Positions 42,459 through 51,573 of a DNA stretch of 64,000 bases are shown here, one piece after another (positions within the stretch are counted from its first letter, which is position 1; each line of letters starts with the position of its first letter). The notes below the pieces were generated by a model that saw nothing but the letters and a program-made list of their open reading frames with translations, was not told the origin of the DNA and did no database searches. The DNA is from Lachnospiraceae bacterium UBA3310 (GTDB lineage Bacteria > Bacillota > Clostridia > Lachnospirales > Lachnospiraceae). The position numbers and the translations under genes are program-made. The stretch lies in contig DESQ01000035.1 of assembly GCA_002361355.1 (NCBI GenBank), positions 45,510-109,509 of the forward strand. The letters are read 5' to 3'.

Positions 42459-44172
42459 GTCGGAATCCCTCCTTAAAACTATCTCCCCGCAGCCGCAGAA
42501 CCTCGAGCTGGTTTTCCTGCGACGTGGCGGGAAAAGCAAAATAACCGATCAGATCTCCCTCATCCGGCATCCAGATGTGAACGTTGTCCACCGGATACTG
42601 GGTGGCAGGCCATGCCAGATAATCCGGCTGCCTGACAAAGTCCTTCGCCTCCATCTCAGGAAGCACAAAAACCCTGCGCCCATACTGCAATAAAAACACC
42701 ACAACGGCTGCCACCGCCGCCCCACGCAGAATGATCTCGCCCAAAGCCCCCGCTGTCCGCCATCTATGTCCGCTTTCCCGAAATTCTGCCCGTCCGCGCC
42801 TTTCCACAAGCGTTCCGAACGTCATGACCAAAAGCATATAGATGTAAGGGCCGCCGTAGCGCATATGGGGCGCGCTGAAAAACCAGAACACAAGATTCAC
42901 CGTCCCGGCAGCCAGAAACGCCGTCAGTGCGTACTCTTTTCCCCGGAAACTCCTGACTAACAGATACAGAATCACAGGAATGCAGACTGCGCCCGCCACC
43001 AGCGCAATGCGATCTCCCACGCTCTGGGAAAGAAACCAATGGGGAATCCAGCCGGCCAGAGAATCGTCGTACTCCGCCGCGCTCCGAAGTCCTCTGGCGA
43101 ACATCTTGATGTCCCGGCTGTCTTCCGCCAGCACCGCCTTATCCATCTTCCAGTCCGGATGAAACAGGTCAATCCCCGCGTAAGGGTATACCAGATAGCC
43201 TGAGATGATCACGTTCCGGATCAGCCAGGGCGCCAAAACTGCCACCCCCGCCGCCACATGGGCAAGGACAGCCCTGCCGTTCTTCTCCCTGATAAACAAA
43301 TACAAAGGATAGAGCGCCAGCAGTACCGTGGAAGCGGCGGAAAGCTTCACCGTGACGGCATACACGCTCACCAGACAGAGCCAGCCGTACAAAACGCCGT
43401 CCTCCAGCTTTTTCTCCTGAAACTCGCTCCATTTTGCAAGGATGTAGAGAATCAGCAGCATTGCCTCGATATCCGTGCCGGAGGAGGCAATATCGCCGCC
43501 CTTCTGCACCACATAGACCACCATCACGCATTTGAGCAGATCAGATGCCCGTAAACTTTTTTCCCCCCACAGCCGCATCGTGGAGAACGCATAGACAAGC
43601 GCCGCCAGAGAGAGAAAACCGTTCAGGCTGTGAAGCGACTGTCCCACCAGCCACCCCAGACTGAACAGCGCCTGCAGCGACATAAAGGCGCTGTTGTAGG
43701 CAAGCCGCATATGCAGGTTACCCAGCCCCGGCACCACACCGTAATCCTCCACCCAGCGGATGGCCTGCGCGTGATAGAGCCCCGTATCATACTGTCCGGG
43801 ACTCTGGGTTGTCCAGAGCAGGGTAAGCGCAAAACAGAACACAACCGCCGCGGCCCGCCACGGCTCCATTTTCTCCCTCCCGAGACCGGGAAAAAGCCTG
43901 AAATCCTTTTTCCGGAAAAATTTTTTATAGAGAAAGCAGCAAAAAATAACGATCCCCGCCGCTCCCAAAAAGGTGCAGGCGATCCCCGCCACTTTATAGA
44001 ACAGACTGAAAAGCTGGGCGTAAACGTTCAAAAAAATAATGCCCGTCACCATATAAATATCGGGCCGGCCCATGTCTTTCAGGCGGTTTTTGTATACACT
44101 GTCCGTAACCGCCTTGCCGAAAAACAGAGCCGCCCCGCAGATAATCACCCAAGAGAAAAGCACTGTCAGCAT
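42451..44172 (-). CDS. LIC_10190-like GT-C membrane protein
   Basis: 573 aa, about twelve hydrophobic segments and a soluble tail (about 510-573). The first external loop has QSPGQYDTGLYHAQAIRWVEDYG, with an acidic residue in the GT-C position, and LAYNSAFMSLQALF follows; this resembles the LIC_10190 membrane-protein family as I remember it. It sits 2 bp after the GtrB-like gene and overlaps the YdjC gene. The logical donor is polyprenyl-phosphate uronate made by the upstream enzymes. Confidence 0.75.
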   Translation of the reverse strand: MLTVLFSWVIICGAALFFGKAVTDSVYKNRLKDMGRPDIYMVTGIIFLNVYAQLFSLFYKVAGIACTFLGAAGIVIFCCFLYKKFFRKKDFRLFPGLGREKMEPWRAAAVVFCFALTLLWTTQSPGQYDTGLYHAQAIRWVEDYGVVPGLGNLHMRLAYNSAFMSLQALFSLGWLVGQSLHSLNGFLSLAALVYAFSTMRLWGEKSLRASDLLKCVMVVYVVQKGGDIASSGTDIEAMLLILYILAKWSEFQEKKLEDGVLYGWLCLVSVYAVTVKLSAASTVLLALYPLYLFIREKNGRAVLAHVAAGVAVLAPWLIRNVIISGYLVYPYAGIDLFHPDWKMDKAVLAEDSRDIKMFARGLRSAAEYDDSLAGWIPHWFLSQSVGDRIALVAGAVCIPVILYLLVRSFRGKEYALTAFLAAGTVNLVFWFFSAPHMRYGGPYIYMLLVMTFGTLVERRGRAEFRESGHRWRTAGALGEIILRGAAVAAVVVFLLQYGRRVFVLPEMEAKDFVRQPDYLAWPATQYPVDNVHIWMPDEGDLIGYFAFPATSQENQLEVLRLRGDSFKEGFRHE

Positions 44173-44174
44173 CG

Positions 44175-45161
44175 CTACTTCTCCTCCTCTTCACCCTCAC
44201 GCCACACCAGCGTATCAATGATATACCGCGGCCTGTGCTTTGTCTCCATATAGATCTTGCCGACATACTCCCCGATGATCCCCAGCGACAGCAGAGTGAA
44301 ACCGCCCAGCATCAGTGTTACGCATAAGGTCGTTGTGTACCCCGGCACATTGTTGCCTCTGACCCAGTCCACCAGACCGATCACGCACATGACAATACTG
44401 AAAAGAAATACCAGAAAACCAAGGCCGCTGATCAGACGAATCGGCCGGATACTCATGGAGGTGATGCCATCCACCGCTAACGTCAGCATTTTGTTCAGCG
44501 TATACTTGGAATGTCCCGCCTCTCTCGCCTTCACGTCAAAGTAGACCACGTCGGAAGTAAAACCCATGGTAGGAATCAGGCCTCTCAGAAACAGATTGGT
44601 CTCCTCATACTCCGCCAGCGCGTTCAGCGCCTTTTTGGAGAGCAGACGGTAATCCGCATGGTTCGTGATCACACGGCTTCCCAATAAGTGCATCAGTTTG
44701 TAGTACGCCGTGGCCGTAGCCTTCTTAAACAGCCCGTCGGAATGCCTGTCGTTGCGCACCCCGTAGACCACCTCGCAGCCCTCCATATAGCTGGCAAGAA
44801 AAAGATCCAGCGCCTCGATATCCTGCTGTAAATCCGCGTCTATGGTAATCACCGCATCCGCGTGCTCCCTGGCTGTCATCATGCCGGCAAGGATCGCGCT
44901 CTGGTGTCCGTAATTGCCCGCCAGGCTCACTACGCAAAACCGCCTGTCCTTCGCCGCAATTTCATGGAGAAGGCGGAGCGTGCCATCCTTGCTCCCATCG
45001 TTCACAAACATGATCTTGGAGCCTGCGGCAATCTTTTCTTCCCGCGCTAAACGGGAGAGTTTTTCTCCCATAACGGCTGCGGTTTTTTCCACCACCTCTT
45101 CCTCGTTATAGCAGGGCACCACCAGATATAAAATTGGAATTTCTCGCTTTGTCTCGCTCAT
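44175..45161 (-). CDS. GtrB-like GT2: polyprenyl-phosphate glycosyltransferase of the uronate operon
   Basis: 328 aa from the ATG at 45161, one base after the epimerase stop. Motifs: VVPCYNEEEVV, FVNDGSKDGT, VITIDADLQQD (DxD) and the typical HADYRLLSKKAL and AGHSKYTLNKML. Two C-terminal spans (SGLGFLVFLFSIVMC and TLMLGGFTLLSLGIIGEYVG), then KTKHRP-like basic tail, as in GtrB, ArnC and PglC-independent DPM-like enzymes. It should transfer a sugar, probably a uronate, to undecaprenyl phosphate on the inner face. Confidence 0.9.
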   Translation of the reverse strand: MSETKREIPILYLVVPCYNEEEVVEKTAAVMGEKLSRLAREEKIAAGSKIMFVNDGSKDGTLRLLHEIAAKDRRFCVVSLAGNYGHQSAILAGMMTAREHADAVITIDADLQQDIEALDLFLASYMEGCEVVYGVRNDRHSDGLFKKATATAYYKLMHLLGSRVITNHADYRLLSKKALNALAEYEETNLFLRGLIPTMGFTSDVVYFDVKAREAGHSKYTLNKMLTLAVDGITSMSIRPIRLISGLGFLVFLFSIVMCVIGLVDWVRGNNVPGYTTTLCVTLMLGGFTLLSLGIIGEYVGKIYMETKHRPRYIIDTLVWREGEEEEK

Positions 45162-45162
45162 C

Positions 45163-46164
45163 TTATGCTTTTTCTCCGTAATAGTTTTTATACCATTCCA
45201 CAAATTTCGCAAGCCCCTCCTCGATGGAAGTCTCCGGCTTGAAATCATAGTCCCGCATCAGATCGGTGACATCCGCATAGGTCTGGTACACATCGCCGGG
45301 CTGCATGGGCAGATATTCCTTCTTTGCCTCCCTGCCAAGGCACTTCTCCAGCGCCGCCACATAATCCATCAGCTTCACCGGTTTGTTGTTGCCGATGTTG
45401 TAGAGTTTATAGAAAGCGCCCTTGGCGTTCTCGGCCGGCGGATTACACAATATATTTTCCACGCCCTGCACAATGTCGTCGATATAAGTGAAGTCACGGT
45501 ACATATCACCCCGGTTATAGATCTGGATCGGCTCTCCCGCCAGAATCTTCTGCGTAAATTTGAAATATGCCATATCCGGTCTGCCGAAAGGCCCGTAGAC
45601 TGTAAAGAAGCGAAGCCCCGTCGCCGGAATCCGGTAGAGTTTGCTGTAGGCATGGGCCATCAGCTCGTTGGATTTTTTCGTCGCCGCATAGAGGCTCACC
45701 GGCTCGTCCACCTTGTCCTGCGTGGAAAAAGGCACTTTCTCGTTGCCGCCGTAGACGGAACTGGAAGACGCGTACACCAGATGCTCCACAGGAAAGTACC
45801 GGCATCCCTCCAAAATATGAAAAAAGCCCATCATGTTGGATTCCATATACGCGCCGGGATTGTCAATGCTGTAACGGACGCCCGCCTGTGCGCCCAAATT
45901 CACCACAATCTGCGGCCGGTACTCCTGAAACACCCGGAACACATCCGCATTGTCCGCCAAATCTCCCCTGATAAAACTGTATTTGTCGTAGGAGTCAAGG
46001 ATCGCCAGCCGATCCTCCTTCAATTTCACGTCATAATAATCGTTCATATTGTCAAAGCCGACCACCTGCGCGCCCCGCTCCAAAAGGCTTTTGGATAAAT
46101 GAAATCCGATAAAGCCCGCGCCTCCGGTGATCAGATATGTCTTTGAGGGATCTAACTCTTTCAT
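45163..46164 (-). CDS. UDP-glucuronate 4-epimerase-like NAD-dependent epimerase
   Basis: 333 aa extended SDR: GGAGFIGFHLSKSL, ASSSSVYGGNEKVPF (Ser), SLYAATKKSNELMAHAYSK with Tyr-x3-Lys, and TGLRFFTVYGPFGRPDMA, which is diagnostic of UDP-uronate epimerases. It should turn UDP-glucuronate, made by the Ugd encoded just upstream, into UDP-galacturonate. GGAAAGGA lies before the ATG. UDP-galacturonate is the best guess for the donor of the next enzyme in the operon. Confidence 0.92.
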   Translation of the reverse strand: MKELDPSKTYLITGGAGFIGFHLSKSLLERGAQVVGFDNMNDYYDVKLKEDRLAILDSYDKYSFIRGDLADNADVFRVFQEYRPQIVVNLGAQAGVRYSIDNPGAYMESNMMGFFHILEGCRYFPVEHLVYASSSSVYGGNEKVPFSTQDKVDEPVSLYAATKKSNELMAHAYSKLYRIPATGLRFFTVYGPFGRPDMAYFKFTQKILAGEPIQIYNRGDMYRDFTYIDDIVQGVENILCNPPAENAKGAFYKLYNIGNNKPVKLMDYVAALEKCLGREAKKEYLPMQPGDVYQTYADVTDLMRDYDFKPETSIEEGLAKFVEWYKNYYGEKA

Positions 46165-46182
46165 ATTTCGTTCCTTTCCGCC

Positions 46183-47493
46183 CTAGCGGCCGATACTGTA
46201 ATACTCAATTCCCGCTTCCTTCATCTTTGCCACGTCGTAAACATTTCTTCCGTCGTACACCAGGGGAATCCGCATCTGTTCCTTAAACACTTCGGGGGAC
46301 AAACCGCGTATCTCCTCCCATTCCGTAAAGACAAAACAGATATTCGCGCCCTGCAGCGCCTCCTTGGGGCTGTCCACATAGGCAATCGTGCCTTTTCCAC
46401 TCTCCCCCTCCGGATAAAATTTACGGAAGTTTATTGCTGCAGCAGGATCGTAGGCCGTAATCTGCGCGCCGTTTTCCAAAAGCAGCTTTACATTATCCAG
46501 TGAAGGAGCCTCCCGCAGATCGTCAGTCCCGGGCTTGAATGCCAGTCCCAGCACCGCCACCTTCAACCCCTCAAAGGTAATCATCCGCTTGCATGCCTTC
46601 TGATAAAGACGTGTCTTCTGGGATGCGTTCACATCCACCGCCGCCTCCACAGTCTTTAGCTGATAGCCGTACTGCTTTGCCAGATATTTAAGCGCCTTCG
46701 TATCCTTGGGGAAACAGCTTCCGCCGTAACCGATGCCGGCGTTTAAGAACTTCGCGCCTATACGGGCGTCATAACTCATGCCTTCCGCCACCGCGTCGAT
46801 ATCCGCGCCGACCAGCTCGCAGAGATTGGCAATATCGTTCATATAGGAAATCTTTAAAGCCAGAAAATCGTTGCAGGCGTACTTGATCATCTCCGCGGAA
46901 CGCCTGTTCACCGAGACGATGGGCAAACCGAAAGGTTCGTAAATCTTTTTCAGCGTCTCCTCCGCCTTCCTGCTCTCCGTACCGATGATGATGCGGGCCG
47001 CATGCAGCGTGTCGTGCACCGCCGAGCCCTGCGCCAGAAACTCAGGATTGGACGCCACTTCCACCTTCACGTCCCTGATCAGGAAATCGTTGATAAACTG
47101 CTCCACCTTGTCGTTCGTTCCCACCGGCACCGTAGATTTTACCACCACCAGACAATCACGCTCCACCGACTCCGCGATCTGTCTGGAAACTGTGGCGATA
47201 TAGTTGAGATTGGCGGAGCCGTCCGGCTGTTCCGGCGTTCCCACGCCGATGAAAATAGCGTCCTTATCCCGGTAAGCCTCCGCATAATCCGTGGTATAGT
47301 GAAGCCTGCCCGCGGCATTGTTCTTTTGCATCAGCTCCTCCAGACCCTCCTCAAAGATGGGACTCTCGCCCGCCGCCATCCGCTTTACCTTCGCCGCGTC
47401 CACATCCACACAGGTGACATCATGTCCTTTCTCCGCAAAACACACGCCGGCCACCAAACCTACGTACCCCGTTCCTGCCACTGCTATTTTCAT
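46183..47493 (-). CDS. ugd: UDP-glucose 6-dehydrogenase
   Basis: 436 aa, the usual length. GTGYVGLVAGVCFAEKG binds NAD; GVGTPEQPDGSANL, STVPVGTNDKVE and the catalytic Cys in GYGGSCFPKDTKAL are all present. It oxidises UDP-glucose to UDP-glucuronate in the cytoplasm with two NAD. AAGGAGG precedes the ATG. It lies between the GT2 gene (30 bp) and the epimerase gene (18 bp), which fixes the pathway direction. Confidence 0.97.
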   Translation of the reverse strand: MKIAVAGTGYVGLVAGVCFAEKGHDVTCVDVDAAKVKRMAAGESPIFEEGLEELMQKNNAAGRLHYTTDYAEAYRDKDAIFIGVGTPEQPDGSANLNYIATVSRQIAESVERDCLVVVKSTVPVGTNDKVEQFINDFLIRDVKVEVASNPEFLAQGSAVHDTLHAARIIIGTESRKAEETLKKIYEPFGLPIVSVNRRSAEMIKYACNDFLALKISYMNDIANLCELVGADIDAVAEGMSYDARIGAKFLNAGIGYGGSCFPKDTKALKYLAKQYGYQLKTVEAAVDVNASQKTRLYQKACKRMITFEGLKVAVLGLAFKPGTDDLREAPSLDNVKLLLENGAQITAYDPAAAINFRKFYPEGESGKGTIAYVDSPKEALQGANICFVFTEWEEIRGLSPEVFKEQMRIPLVYDGRNVYDVAKMKEAGIEYYSIGR

Positions 47494-47523
47494 TCTTTAC
47501 AAATCCTCCTTACAGCATGATAA

Positions 47524-48411
47524 TTACCGATAATCTCTGTCCCACTTTTTATATAAGACGAAAGACGGAAGAAAACAGGCGATGTACAACCATTTGTCCG
47601 GTACCTGCGCAAAGAGCCGTTTTCTTTCGTATCCCGCGAAATGCCCGTAAATAATATAGAGAACCATCATCTTTACTCTGACCTTAAGACAGGTTTCTGC
47701 GTTTTCCAAATAAATCTGCGAGCGCAGCACCATCCCTTTCGGGGAATGAATTTTCATCCTGCGCCCCGTGTTTGTCAGCCCGTTTTCCAGATAGTCGCAG
47801 ATGTACACATTTTTATTGATATGCACCATCTGATAAGGGCCCGACATCCGCATCCACACCACGTCCTCCGGCATGTATTTTTCTCCCGCAAAGACGGGAA
47901 AAGGATATTTCTTTAAAACAGCCGTATAAAAAACCTCCGCCTTGTCTCCCCCGATATTTCCGTTAATCCGGACATGGAGATAAGTGTCTGTCTTCTCATC
48001 CTCCGGGAAATAGGCCGTATTCACCCTGCCGTCGCTGTGACATCTCAAAAAGCTGTAACCGCAGAGATTGGGGATATTTTTATATTTTTCATGACAGGTA
48101 AGAATCGTATCCACCGCATCCTTTGGCAGATAATCGTCGCTATCCACAATAAAAGTCAGTTCCGACTCTATCATGGCAATCCCTCTGTTTAGCGCCGTAT
48201 GCTTTCCCGCATTCTGCTGTCTCTCATAAAAAATACGGATTTTCTTTTCCTGCATATACTGCCGGATCAGCCCGGAAGTGCCGTCGTCACTCCCGTCATC
48301 GACAACAAGCCAGTCAAAATCCGGATTCGTCTGCCGGATCAGGCTTTCATACAGCTTAGGCAGAAAATCCGCCCTGTTATAGGTTGGTGTCAGGATCGTC
48401 ACTGTGCTCAT
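47524..48411 (-). CDS. GT2 family glycosyltransferase
   Basis: 295 aa soluble GT-A fold: TILTPTYNRADFL, WLVVDDGSDDGT and FIVDSDDYLPKDA (DxD), with MPEDVVWMRMS as the later acidic site. A C-terminal amphipathic or single hydrophobic helix (YIACFLPSFVLY) could touch the membrane. Its start overlaps the GT4 stop by 4 bp (ATGA). It probably adds one sugar to the cytoplasmic glycan precursor. The sugar specificity is not visible. Confidence 0.9.
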   Translation of the reverse strand: MSTVTILTPTYNRADFLPKLYESLIRQTNPDFDWLVVDDGSDDGTSGLIRQYMQEKKIRIFYERQQNAGKHTALNRGIAMIESELTFIVDSDDYLPKDAVDTILTCHEKYKNIPNLCGYSFLRCHSDGRVNTAYFPEDEKTDTYLHVRINGNIGGDKAEVFYTAVLKKYPFPVFAGEKYMPEDVVWMRMSGPYQMVHINKNVYICDYLENGLTNTGRRMKIHSPKGMVLRSQIYLENAETCLKVRVKMMVLYIIYGHFAGYERKRLFAQVPDKWLYIACFLPSFVLYKKWDRDYR

Positions 48412-49457
48412 ATGCCGGCTGCCTCCAGAAATCTCTCCGCTATCTTTTTTACGGAATAGTTCTCCCTGATCTGTACCGCGCCCGCCGACAGCCGTTCTGC
48501 CAGACCCTCATCGGAAGCGATGCGGCACATCGCTCCGGTCATCGCCTCTTTGTCTCCCACAGGAACAAGCAGCCCGCTCTTTTCCGGCGCAATGTAGATC
48601 CTCGCCCCGCCGATGGGACAGTCCGTGGAAATCGTCGGTATCCCCATGGAGAGCGCCTCCAGCATGGAATTGGAAATTCCCTCGTAATCGGAGGACAGCA
48701 CAAACATGGCCGCATCCCTGATCTGTTCCCTCACATCCGGACAAAAACCGTGCCACACCACCCGGGATGCGATCTGCAAGCGGGCCGCCTGTTCTTTCAG
48801 ACGTTCCTCCAGTTCCCCCTCCCCGTAGATATGCAGTTCATAATCCGGAAACTTTTTTGAAAAATCCGCAAAAGCCTCCAACAAAAGCGCATGGTTTTTT
48901 TGTTTATGCAGTCTGCCGGCCGTAACGATTCTGCGGCTCCTTCTGCCTGTATAAGGCTCTGGCATGTCCGCATCCACCGGATTGGGAATCACCACCGCCT
49001 TTTTTGCGATCTCTTCCGGGAAATAGGAAATGCCGTCCGCCGTCTGGAAGGTGATCCGCCCCGCCCTCCGGTATGCCCAGTTGCGCAGCGCCTTCACATT
49101 GCAACTGTCAGGGCTGTTGCGCTCCGCCACCATAACTGGTATTTTCAAACCCCAGGTCGTCATCACAGAAAATACCGCGCCCATCACGCAAAAAGCAAAG
49201 ACATAGCTGTCCGGGTTTTCCTTAAAATACCGCCGCATGGCAATCAGACGCCGTATCATAACAAAGGGATTCCCCCCGGATCTTTGCGCGACGCTGAAAT
49301 CCTCCACCTTCTCATTCAGCTCGTAGGCGTGCTCGTATCCTGCAAACTGCATCACAGCCACATCAAATCCCATTTTAACATACTCGTCGGAGAGCAGGGA
49401 AATCACCCGCTCCGTGCCGCCGCCTGTCATATTGGGAATGATAAATACAATTTTCAT
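48408..49457 (-). CDS. GT4 family glycosyltransferase
   Basis: 349 aa. GT-B fold: N-terminal IPNMTGGGTERVISLL (glycine loop), C-terminal domain from about 180 with VTAGRLHKQKNHALLLEAF and the retaining-GT4 E-x7-E in DYEGISNSMLEALSMG. The ATG at 49457 fits the family start; an ATG four codons earlier has a GAGG only one base away, so both are possible. Second gene of the eight-gene operon; it probably elongates the repeat unit before export. Confidence 0.92.
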   Translation of the reverse strand: MKIVFIIPNMTGGGTERVISLLSDEYVKMGFDVAVMQFAGYEHAYELNEKVEDFSVAQRSGGNPFVMIRRLIAMRRYFKENPDSYVFAFCVMGAVFSVMTTWGLKIPVMVAERNSPDSCNVKALRNWAYRRAGRITFQTADGISYFPEEIAKKAVVIPNPVDADMPEPYTGRRSRRIVTAGRLHKQKNHALLLEAFADFSKKFPDYELHIYGEGELEERLKEQAARLQIASRVVWHGFCPDVREQIRDAAMFVLSSDYEGISNSMLEALSMGIPTISTDCPIGGARIYIAPEKSGLLVPVGDKEAMTGAMCRIASDEGLAERLSAGAVQIRENYSVKKIAERFLEAAGI

Positions 49458-49475
49458 GCTCGCAATCATTCCTCT

Positions 49476-50414
49476 TTATTCTTCGCCGCCAAGGATTCTC
49501 TTTACCTTGCGCACTGCCCGTCCGGCAAGCGACGGCCCGTGATAACGGCGCGCTTTTTTCTCATCAAACATACCAGTAAGATCCGGTTTACTGTTCACAT
49601 ACGCCCACCAGAGACTGCCAAGATTCGTGTCGTAGCGCTTCCATGGCTTGTCCCCCGCATAGTGCAGGATAACCGGATTCTCCATAGCCTCCGCAAATTC
49701 CTCCTGCGTGCAGATCCCTTCCTCCACAAACCTGTGATACTCCTCCTTGGACATATAAGCCAGACGATTATATTTTAACGGCAGATAAGCAATTGCTCCT
49801 TTGCAGGTGATGTTCAGAATATCCTGATCCTGATAGTAAAGCTTTTGCCGCGCCAGTTCATCCCATGTTTTTTTCAGATCCCGCCGGCGTATCTCCGAGA
49901 GGTTTAACAGCGTAACACCCGCATTGATATATTTTCCCTGCTGCCCATTTAGCAGATGCCAGTAATCCCTGCCGCTGTTCCACTCCCATTTATCCGGCAG
50001 ATTCACCGCGCCTTTTACCGCCGCCAGCACCTTTCCCTCCATGGGCGTTTCCCAGAGCGCACGCAGGCTTCCCCTGACCAGAATGTCCGCATCCATATAC
50101 AGGATCCGGTCAATTTCAGGCAGCAGTTCCGGCAGGGCAAGACGAAGATAAGTGCCCGCCGAGATTCCCCGCACCTTATAGGAATCTGCATAGGGATTTT
50201 CGACACAGTGCATCACCAGAACCGATTCTGGATCCCGCAGGGCGATCACCTGCCGCAGGCTTTTTTCCACGCCTCCTGCCTCCTGCGTACAGACACAGTG
50301 GACTTCACAGTGCAGGGAGGCACGGACAGAACTGTCAACCAGGGAGGCGGCCGCCACCTGTACCGGTGCAATCAGATTTTCATCAAAGCAAAAAACCGCT
50401 TTTATTTTTTCCAC
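49476..50414 (-). CDS. GT8 family glycosyltransferase
   Basis: 312 aa. The DxD is MDADILVRG (about residues 104-106 for the aspartates), INAGVTLLNL and VILHYAGDKPWKRYD with the conserved GT8 H-x-G-x-KPW signature. Retaining glucosyl- or galactosyltransferase of LPS/wall-type glycans. The start codon is GTG, with GGGAG 8 nt upstream. First gene of the operon running to 41529; its promoter is at 50448-50476. Confidence 0.93.
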   Translation of the reverse strand: MEKIKAVFCFDENLIAPVQVAAASLVDSSVRASLHCEVHCVCTQEAGGVEKSLRQVIALRDPESVLVMHCVENPYADSYKVRGISAGTYLRLALPELLPEIDRILYMDADILVRGSLRALWETPMEGKVLAAVKGAVNLPDKWEWNSGRDYWHLLNGQQGKYINAGVTLLNLSEIRRRDLKKTWDELARQKLYYQDQDILNITCKGAIAYLPLKYNRLAYMSKEEYHRFVEEGICTQEEFAEAMENPVILHYAGDKPWKRYDTNLGSLWWAYVNSKPDLTGMFDEKKARRYHGPSLAGRAVRKVKRILGGEE

Positions 50415-50447
50415 GTTAAGTCTCCCAGTCCTTTTCCAGACAATATT

Positions 50448-50476
50448 ATTCTACCCTGATACCATAAAAAAAGCAA
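50448..50476 (-). promoter_or_regulatory. Promoter for the eight-gene glycosyltransferase/uronate operon
   Basis: On the minus strand: TTGCTT (50476-50471), 17-bp spacer, TAGAAT (50453-50448), about 34 bp before the GTG start of the GT8 gene. Confidence 0.65.
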
Positions 50477-50489
50477 GGAATCGTTACTC

Positions 50490-50518
50490 TTGCCAAAAAA
50501 ATGAAAGGAAGATAAAAT
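50490..50518 (+). promoter_or_regulatory. Promoter for the GT2 gene at 50558
   Basis: TTGCCA (50490-50495), 17-bp spacer, TAAAAT (50513-50518), 40 bp before the ATG. It stands back to back with the promoter at 50448-50476. Confidence 0.6.
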
Positions 50519-50557
50519 GGAATCATATCATAATTGTGCCCATAAAAGGAGTCTGCC

Positions 50558-51571
50558 ATGTCCAAGCCGTTTTTAACCGTCATCGTACCCGTATACAATG
50601 TAGCGCCATACCTCGCTAACTGTCTGGACAGCATTCTCGCCCAGACCTTCACGGACTTCGAGGTGATTCTCGTCGACGACGGTTCTACCGACGGCTCCGG
50701 CGCCCTCTGCGACAGCTATACGGAAAAGGACGCGCGGTTTCGCTGTCTCCACAAGGAAAACGGCGGGCTTGTATCCGCCAGACAGGCTGGGTTCAAGGAG
50801 GTAAAAGGCGAATACGTCACCTTCGTGGACAGCGACGACTGGATCGCTCCCGCCATGTATCAGAGAATGTGCGCCGCCGCAAAGGACACCGGTGCGGACG
50901 CGGTCTGCTGTAACTATACCGCCGTCACCCCCAAAGGGGATATCCGGTGCCGTTCCTCCTTCCAAAGTGGTCTGTACGAAAAAGCGCAGTTGGAAGAGCA
51001 GGTTTACCCCCGCATGATCTACTCCGGCAGCTATTTTACCTACGGGATCGCTCCCAATCTGTGGAATAAAATATTCCGTCGGGAACTGTTGGAAAGAAAC
51101 CTCTACAACGTTCCCCTCTCGGTCAAAGTAGGGGAGGACGCCCTGGTATCCTATATTTGTCTGCTGGAAGCCTCCTCCATCTATTTCTGCGAAGAGTATT
51201 TCTATTATTACCGGAGCAGCTCTTCCTCCCTCACGCACAACATGGACGAAAAACGCCTGCCGGAGAACCGGACATTATTTCACACACTCTTACAAATCAT
51301 CGACCTTTCCGCTTACCCTTATATGGAGCGGTCACTGGATTATTACTTTGTCTACCAGAGTCTTCTGACATTAGTGCCCGTGTTCTCAACTATGACGGGT
51401 TCCCGCAGGGACATCCGCAGGCTTTTTCTCGACGAATGTGCTTTTTCTCCTGTCAAAAAAGCCTTCCGCACCGTCAAAATCAGCCAGATCGGCGGTCTGC
51501 ACAACAAGCTGTACGCCTTCTGCATCCGCCACAGGCTCTACGGTCTGTTCCGCTTTTTCCTTGCCCATTAA
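50558..51571 (+). CDS. GT2 family glycosyltransferase
   Basis: 337 aa GT-A fold: VIVPVYNVAPYLANCL, VDDGSTDGSGALCD and FVDSDDWIAPAMY (DxD); VGEDALVSYICL is the second acidic site and the C-terminal part (IRHRLYGLFRFFL) is basic and hydrophobic. Typical of enzymes adding hexoses or galactofuranose in capsule and wall glycans. GGAG precedes the ATG. Monocistronic; ends 2 bp from the convergent GT-C gene. Confidence 0.93.
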   Translation: MSKPFLTVIVPVYNVAPYLANCLDSILAQTFTDFEVILVDDGSTDGSGALCDSYTEKDARFRCLHKENGGLVSARQAGFKEVKGEYVTFVDSDDWIAPAMYQRMCAAAKDTGADAVCCNYTAVTPKGDIRCRSSFQSGLYEKAQLEEQVYPRMIYSGSYFTYGIAPNLWNKIFRRELLERNLYNVPLSVKVGEDALVSYICLLEASSIYFCEEYFYYYRSSSSSLTHNMDEKRLPENRTLFHTLLQIIDLSAYPYMERSLDYYFVYQSLLTLVPVFSTMTGSRRDIRRLFLDECAFSPVKKAFRTVKISQIGGLHNKLYAFCIRHRLYGLFRFFLAH

Positions 51572-51573
51572 AT

